NCBI RefSeq assembly: GCF_015689335.1
Contig: NZ_CP065053.1
Span: 4,960,001 to 5,024,000 of the forward strand
Reading direction: 5' to 3'
Origin: Massilia antarctica
Lineage (GTDB): Bacteria > Pseudomonadota > Gammaproteobacteria > Burkholderiales > Burkholderiaceae_D
DNA length: 64,000 bases
Shown: positions 60,055-64,000 of the stretch, piece after piece
Layout: each line of letters begins with the position of its first letter
How positions within the stretch are numbered: position 1 is the stretch's first letter
Program-made: the position numbers and the translations under genes
Notes under the pieces: model-generated
What the model was told of the DNA's origin: nothing
Seen by the model: the letters and a program-made list of their open reading frames with translations, nothing else
Database searches by the model: none

Positions 60055-61715
60055 TTGCGCTCCCCTTCATTGCTCAGGGTTATACGCCGCAGCGGCTTGT
60101 ATCCGGCCTGCTGCAACTCGCCCTGCGTGTACGACCTGCGGCACACGCCCCCGCACGATTTGTTCGCCGCCGATTCGATGACGACCACCACCGGTCCCGC
60201 CGGCCCGTTGTGAACCGACTCGACCAGGCGCACATGGCTGCGCGGTTTGTTGACGATATCCGCCGGAGACAGTTCGTGCCAGAGCACCGGCCTGCTCACG
60301 GCTCGGTCGGGAAGGCTGCCGGTGGTGAAGTAGCGCCCGGTTTGCCATGCGTAGGAAACAAAACCCGAGCAATCCATCCCCGTACTGTTGGCATAAACGC
60401 AGTTGACCTTGCGGCAGGTGCAGTCGTCCCCGGCGAGCCGTCCCGCGTCGAGGTGCTTGGAGAAATTGGCCAGCGCACTCATGTAGCCGCCCCAGCGGTA
60501 AGGCATGCCGGTGACATCCTTGCCGAGCATGCCGTCAAGGCGGAGCGGACGACGCCATATGTTTGACGGCGGAGCGCACCGGTTGGCGACGGCGACGTGC
60601 TCGAACGCGCTCGCCTTCAGGCGCCACACCAGTTCCAGCGGCGCGCGGGCACGTTGCAGGATCTGGCTGGCGCTGATGGATGTCATGGCGATATTTGTGG
60701 CGCCGGAAACGCCATTGAGGCGTTCGAGTGCGCGCAAGGTGTCGTCGTGTTCCGCGATGAGCGTCGCACCGGCAGGATGTGGTCCGAGTGCCAGCGGCTC
60801 GGCTTTGCCCACCGGCGAAAACTGGATGATATCGAGCTTGATGGTGTTGTCCTGGAAAACCAGGCTGACGACCGTTCCGTCGGCGCGGCGCGCGTATGGG
60901 CGGCGGGTATCGCAGGCGAAGGCAGCAGGGCGGACATAGGCTTCGGCGTGCGCGGCGCCGGCGGCATCGACCTTGAGCAGGCGCACGTAGGCAGCCTCGT
61001 GAGGCAGGCGCCGGCTCTCGTGCAGCGCCACCAGCGCACCTTCGCCTTCGTTGACCCACAGGACCCGGGCGTCGACGATGCGCATGCGCGACTTGAGCGT
61101 CATTGTTGAAAGCGGGCCGGCCACCTGAGCCGATGCGATGACGATGGTCGTCGGATCGGTATGCGGTGCCGTCGCGGCATACGACGCGGCGGCGGCCAGG
61201 TTCGCAACCACCGGCGTCCCTGTCTGCAGTGCCGAAAGCGGCACATTGACCCGCTTGCCATTGAGGTCGTCGAGCGCAAAGCCGTCCGCCAGCGCGATCA
61301 GGCGCGGCACGCCCGCCTCGGGATCGTGGCCGGTGCGCGTGCGCGCCAGCACGTCGCCCTTCGCGCTCACCATCGCGACCTCCCCAAGCGCCCCGACAAC
61401 CAGGAAGCCGCGTGAAGTGGCAATGACATCGACCGGTTCGAGGAGGTCGGCCGGTAGCGCGATGTCGTGCCTTCCTGCGGCTGCCACCACGACGATCTTC
61501 CCGTTGACCTTGTCGAGCAGCGCCGTCGCATCGTCACCGGCGGCGACCATGGCGGCCGGTCCCTGGCAGTCCTGGTTGGGATGCATCTCCAGGCCGATCT
61601 GGCCAGGACCTGCCCCGACTTCCAATGCCATGGCGGCAGGCGCTTGCGCATATCCGTACAGCGAAACGGCCATCAGGCAGGCCGGCAGGACGAAGAAACA
61701 GGAAAGATTGCACAC
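60051..61715 (-). CDS. Secreted NlpC/P60-like protein with large N-terminal domain
   Basis: 554 residues from a GTG at 61715, which has AGGAGG 4 bp upstream. A signal peptide (FFVLPACLMAVSLYGYAQA) is followed by ~370 residues of strand-rich sequence without a named domain (VDVIATSRGFLVVGALGEVA). The C-terminal NlpC/P60-type domain holds catalytic Cys (STGMDCSGFVSYAWQTGRYF) and His (KPRSHVRLVESV). It is likely an amidase or endopeptidase on cell-wall or other amide substrates. It is the first gene of a two-gene operon with the protease. Confidence 0.82.
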   Translation of the reverse strand: MCNLSCFFVLPACLMAVSLYGYAQAPAAMALEVGAGPGQIGLEMHPNQDCQGPAAMVAAGDDATALLDKVNGKIVVVAAAGRHDIALPADLLEPVDVIATSRGFLVVGALGEVAMVSAKGDVLARTRTGHDPEAGVPRLIALADGFALDDLNGKRVNVPLSALQTGTPVVANLAAAASYAATAPHTDPTTIVIASAQVAGPLSTMTLKSRMRIVDARVLWVNEGEGALVALHESRRLPHEAAYVRLLKVDAAGAAHAEAYVRPAAFACDTRRPYARRADGTVVSLVFQDNTIKLDIIQFSPVGKAEPLALGPHPAGATLIAEHDDTLRALERLNGVSGATNIAMTSISASQILQRARAPLELVWRLKASAFEHVAVANRCAPPSNIWRRPLRLDGMLGKDVTGMPYRWGGYMSALANFSKHLDAGRLAGDDCTCRKVNCVYANSTGMDCSGFVSYAWQTGRYFTTGSLPDRAVSRPVLWHELSPADIVNKPRSHVRLVESVHNGPAGPVVVVIESAANKSCGGVCRRSYTQGELQQAGYKPLRRITLSNEGERK

Positions 61716-61962
61716 GTTACCTCCTGGAAATAATCGCTGCCCGGGCCGGGCAGAACTCCAGACTAACAGCAAGGACGTGCTGATAACGTCGCTAAATATT
61801 GACGTAGATCAGGTCGACTGACTTGAAAATGTACTAGGTACGCATCAAAAACGAAGGGAATTTGTTGCTCAGCTTCAGGCGATAATGCGTCTGTCGCTAT
61901 ACTTGAGCCTCAATTCCCCCGCCGTCCCTTGGCCAACCTCTGTTATCAGGAATCGATTCGCC

Positions 61963-62493
61963 ATGTTCACTATCCGCCCGGCGCGCATGTCCGAAAAACC
62001 GCTGCTCGAAGCGCTCATCGCGCGCTCCGGCATTGGACTGGCCGATGGTTTCTATACGCCGCAGGAAGCCGATGCCGTCACGCGCGAGGTGTTCGGCGTC
62101 GACAGCGCGCTGGTGGAAGACGGGACGTATTTCGCGATCGAGGATGGCGGCACCGTGGTGGCCTGCGGCGGCTGGAGCCGGCGCGCCACCGATTTCGGCG
62201 GCGACGGCGCCAAGCATGGCAACGACCGCCTGCTCGACCCGGCCAGCGAGCCGGCGCGCATCCGCGCATTCTTCGTCGAGCCGGCGATGGCGCGGCGCGG
62301 CCTTGGCAGCATGCTGCTGCGGCACTGCGTGGAGGCGGCCGCGCAGGCGGGTTTCCGTTCGCTGGAACTGGTGTCGACCATGCCGGGCGAGCCGCTGTAC
62401 CAGGCCCACGGCTTCGTGGCGATCGAGCCGATCGCGCTGCCGCTGCCCGGTGGGGTGGTGATCCGGCTGACCCGCATGGGGCGCAGCCTGTAG
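61963..62493 (+). CDS. GNAT family N-acetyltransferase
   Basis: 176 residues from the ATG at 61963. GNAT motif A is IRAFFVEPAMARRGLGSMLL followed by HCVEAAAQAGFRSLELVSTM and YQAHGFVAIEP. The N-terminal FTIRPARMSEKPLLEALI is typical. Substrate unknown. It converges on serB with 4 bp between them. Confidence 0.9.
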   Translation: MFTIRPARMSEKPLLEALIARSGIGLADGFYTPQEADAVTREVFGVDSALVEDGTYFAIEDGGTVVACGGWSRRATDFGGDGAKHGNDRLLDPASEPARIRAFFVEPAMARRGLGSMLLRHCVEAAAQAGFRSLELVSTMPGEPLYQAHGFVAIEPIALPLPGGVVIRLTRMGRSL

Positions 62494-62497
62494 CGCT

Positions 62498-63349
62498 TTA
62501 CGCGAGGATGGCGAGCAGGCCGTCGAGGCCCGTGTAGTTCAGCGCCACGTCGGCCTGCTCGCGCACCACGGGCTTGGCGCGGAACGCCACCGACAGGCCG
62601 GCGATGCTCATCATGCGCAGGTCGTTGGCACCATCGCCCATGATGATCGCCTGCGAGGTATCGATGCCCATGTCGGCGCACACGCGTTCGACCGTGCGCT
62701 TCTTTTCCTCGGCGTCGACGATCCCGCCCAGCACGCGCCCGGTCAGCTTGCCGTCCATGATTTCGAGCACGTTCGCATGCGTGTAATCGAGCCCCAGGCG
62801 CGTTTTCAGGCGTTCGGTGAAGAAGGTGAACCCGCCCGACACCAGCAGGGTGCGCAGGCCGGCCGCGCGCACTTGCGCCAGCATCGCCTCGCCCCCCATC
62901 GAGATGGCGAGACGCTCCTCATACACCCTTTCAAGGGCCGAGGCGTCCAGGCCCGCCAGCAGCGCCACCCTCCGGGTCAGGCTCTCGGCAAACTCCAGTT
63001 CACCGCGCATGGCCGCCTCGGTAATCGCCGCCACCTGGGGTTTGAGGCCCTGCATGTCGGCGATTTCGTCGATGCATTCGATGGTGATCAGGGTCGAGTC
63101 CATGTCCATCGCCACCAGCTTGAAGTCGGCCAGGGTGCGCCCCGGCGCGATGAAGGTGGCGTCGATGCGGGCCGCGCCGGCGGCCGCCTCGATGGTCTGT
63201 TTGAGGGCCTCGGAGAAGTCGACTTGTTCGCAGCGGATGGCGCCTGCGCCCAGCTCCCTCACGCGCGCGGGATCGGCCAGCGCGCCGATGCGGCGCAGGG
63301 TGTCGATGGTCGTGTCGGGGCCTTGCAGCACCAGGTTCATGGTCGTCAT
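62498..63349 (-). CDS. serB: Phosphoserine phosphatase SerB
   Basis: 283 residues. HAD motif I is DMDSTLI, motif II SGGF, and the motif III/IV region MGDGANDLRMM. The N-terminal ~80 residues form the regulatory part of bacterial SerB. It hydrolyses phosphoserine in the last step of serine synthesis. It follows mfd on the same strand by only 7 bp. Confidence 0.95.
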   Translation of the reverse strand: MTTMNLVLQGPDTTIDTLRRIGALADPARVRELGAGAIRCEQVDFSEALKQTIEAAAGAARIDATFIAPGRTLADFKLVAMDMDSTLITIECIDEIADMQGLKPQVAAITEAAMRGELEFAESLTRRVALLAGLDASALERVYEERLAISMGGEAMLAQVRAAGLRTLLVSGGFTFFTERLKTRLGLDYTHANVLEIMDGKLTGRVLGGIVDAEEKKRTVERVCADMGIDTSQAIIMGDGANDLRMMSIAGLSVAFRAKPVVREQADVALNYTGLDGLLAILA

Positions 63350-63356
63350 GTTCGTT

Positions 63357-64000
63357 TTACGCTAACAGTTGTTTAATCGTTTGCTTGACCTGGGTGACCC
63401 GCGCCGCCAGGTCCGGCATGCTGGCGGTGATTTTCAGCTTGTCCTGGCCGGCCAGCTTGATGTGGCGGTTCTTCTGGATCAGGGTGATGATGCGCATCGA
63501 GTCGATCGGCGGATTGACCATGAATTGCAGGCTGGCCGCTTCGCCGTGGGCATCGATCTTGATGATGCCGACCGTTTTGGCCGCGATGCGCAGGCGGTGC
63601 GTTTCGATCAGGGCCTTGACCGGGTCGGGCAGCTTGCCGAAGCGGTCGATCAGCTCTTCCTGCATGTCGTCGATCTTTTCCTGCGCCGCGCAGTTGGCCA
63701 GCCGCTTGTAGATCGACAGGCGTTCGTGCACGTCGCCGCAGAAGTCGGCCGGCAGCAGCGCCGGGACATGCAGGTTGATTTCGGTGGTGGTGGCCAGCGG
63801 CGCGGCCAGGTCGGGCTCCTTGCCGGCCTTGAGCGAACGCACCGCCGCGTTGAGCATGTCGGAGTACAGCTGGAAGCCGATTTCGAGCATTTCGCCGGAC
63901 TGGTTCTCGCCCAGCACTTCGCCGGCGCCGCGGATTTCCAGGTCGTGCATCGCCAGGAAAAAGCCGCTGCCCAGTTCTTCCATCTGCTGGATTGCGTCCA
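63357..64000 (-). CDS. mfd: Transcription-repair coupling factor Mfd (C-terminal part; 5' end beyond window)
   Basis: The frame continues past the right edge, so only the last ~214 residues are seen. MEELGSGFFLAMHDLEIRGA and GENQSGEMLEIGFQLYSDML mark the translocase/TRCF region, and the tail carries RFGKLPDPVKALIETHRLRI of the autoinhibitory TRCF D7 domain. Mfd removes RNA polymerase stalled at lesions and recruits UvrA. Confidence 0.93.
   Translation of the reverse strand, partial: DAIQQMEELGSGFFLAMHDLEIRGAGEVLGENQSGEMLEIGFQLYSDMLNAAVRSLKAGKEPDLAAPLATTTEINLHVPALLPADFCGDVHERLSIYKRLANCAAQEKIDDMQEELIDRFGKLPDPVKALIETHRLRIAAKTVGIIKIDAHGEAASLQFMVNPPIDSMRIITLIQKNRHIKLAGQDKLKITASMPDLAARVTQVKQTIKQLLA

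Overview
The window is high-GC DNA from a betaproteobacterium, most likely an Oxalobacteraceae member near Massilia, Duganella or Janthinobacterium. That is an inference from the gene set (bamD/rluD/pgeF/phaC/phaR/rimO in one block, serB next to mfd, an MSHA-type pilus locus) and from codon bias. No database search was possible. No tRNA, rRNA or CRISPR array was seen.

Layout. 1-9.35 kb (minus strand): one MSHA/type II secretion-like assembly cluster, with an ABC ATPase, an ExeA/MshM-like ATPase, a secretin, an anchored TPR protein, a GspE-type ATPase, a GspF-type membrane protein and a GspL-like protein running off the left edge. 9.7-26.3 kb (plus strand): a second, complete MSHA pilus locus in the order E-G-B-A-C-D-O-P-Q then I-J-K-L-M-N (the I and J assignments are by PilM/PilN-like fold), including the major pilin, the minor prepilins and a 1038-residue MshQ-type adhesin. 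26.3-29.1 kb: a GNAT enzyme, a degenerate HD-GYP protein and an aminotransferase. 29.1-32.6 kb: an AT-richer accessory patch with a 208-bp MITE carrying a perfect 9-bp target duplication, a gene remnant, and a tandem duplication of a small RTX calcium-binding gene with Fur-box-like sites, ending at a PIN-domain gene whose 3' end was copied with the duplication.

32.6-42.1 kb: housekeeping genes (yaaA, bamD, rluD, pgeF, phaC, phaR, rimO, metC). 42.1-45.5 kb: a lower-GC patch with unknown small proteins and a decayed IS5-type element. 45.6-52.1 kb: a DUF4870-like membrane protein, trxC, a DUF72 protein, a RES-Xre toxin-antitoxin pair, a hybrid histidine kinase, a GFA-fold protein and a small lipoprotein.

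52.2-59.0 kb: a signalling module that is the best candidate for something undescribed. A membrane Ser/Thr kinase with TPRs is followed by an overlapping gene of unknown function. A convergent FHA-like/sigma-54 activator comes next. Its 299-bp upstream region holds two identical 22-bp dyads and a textbook -24/-12 promoter, which points at a gene for a triple-repeat protein and a secreted protein with one CxxCH haem motif. A strong terminator closes the unit. 59.0-61.7 kb: a translationally coupled pair, a secreted NlpC/P60-like protein and a trypsin-like protease. 62-64 kb: a second GNAT enzyme, serB and the 3' part of mfd.
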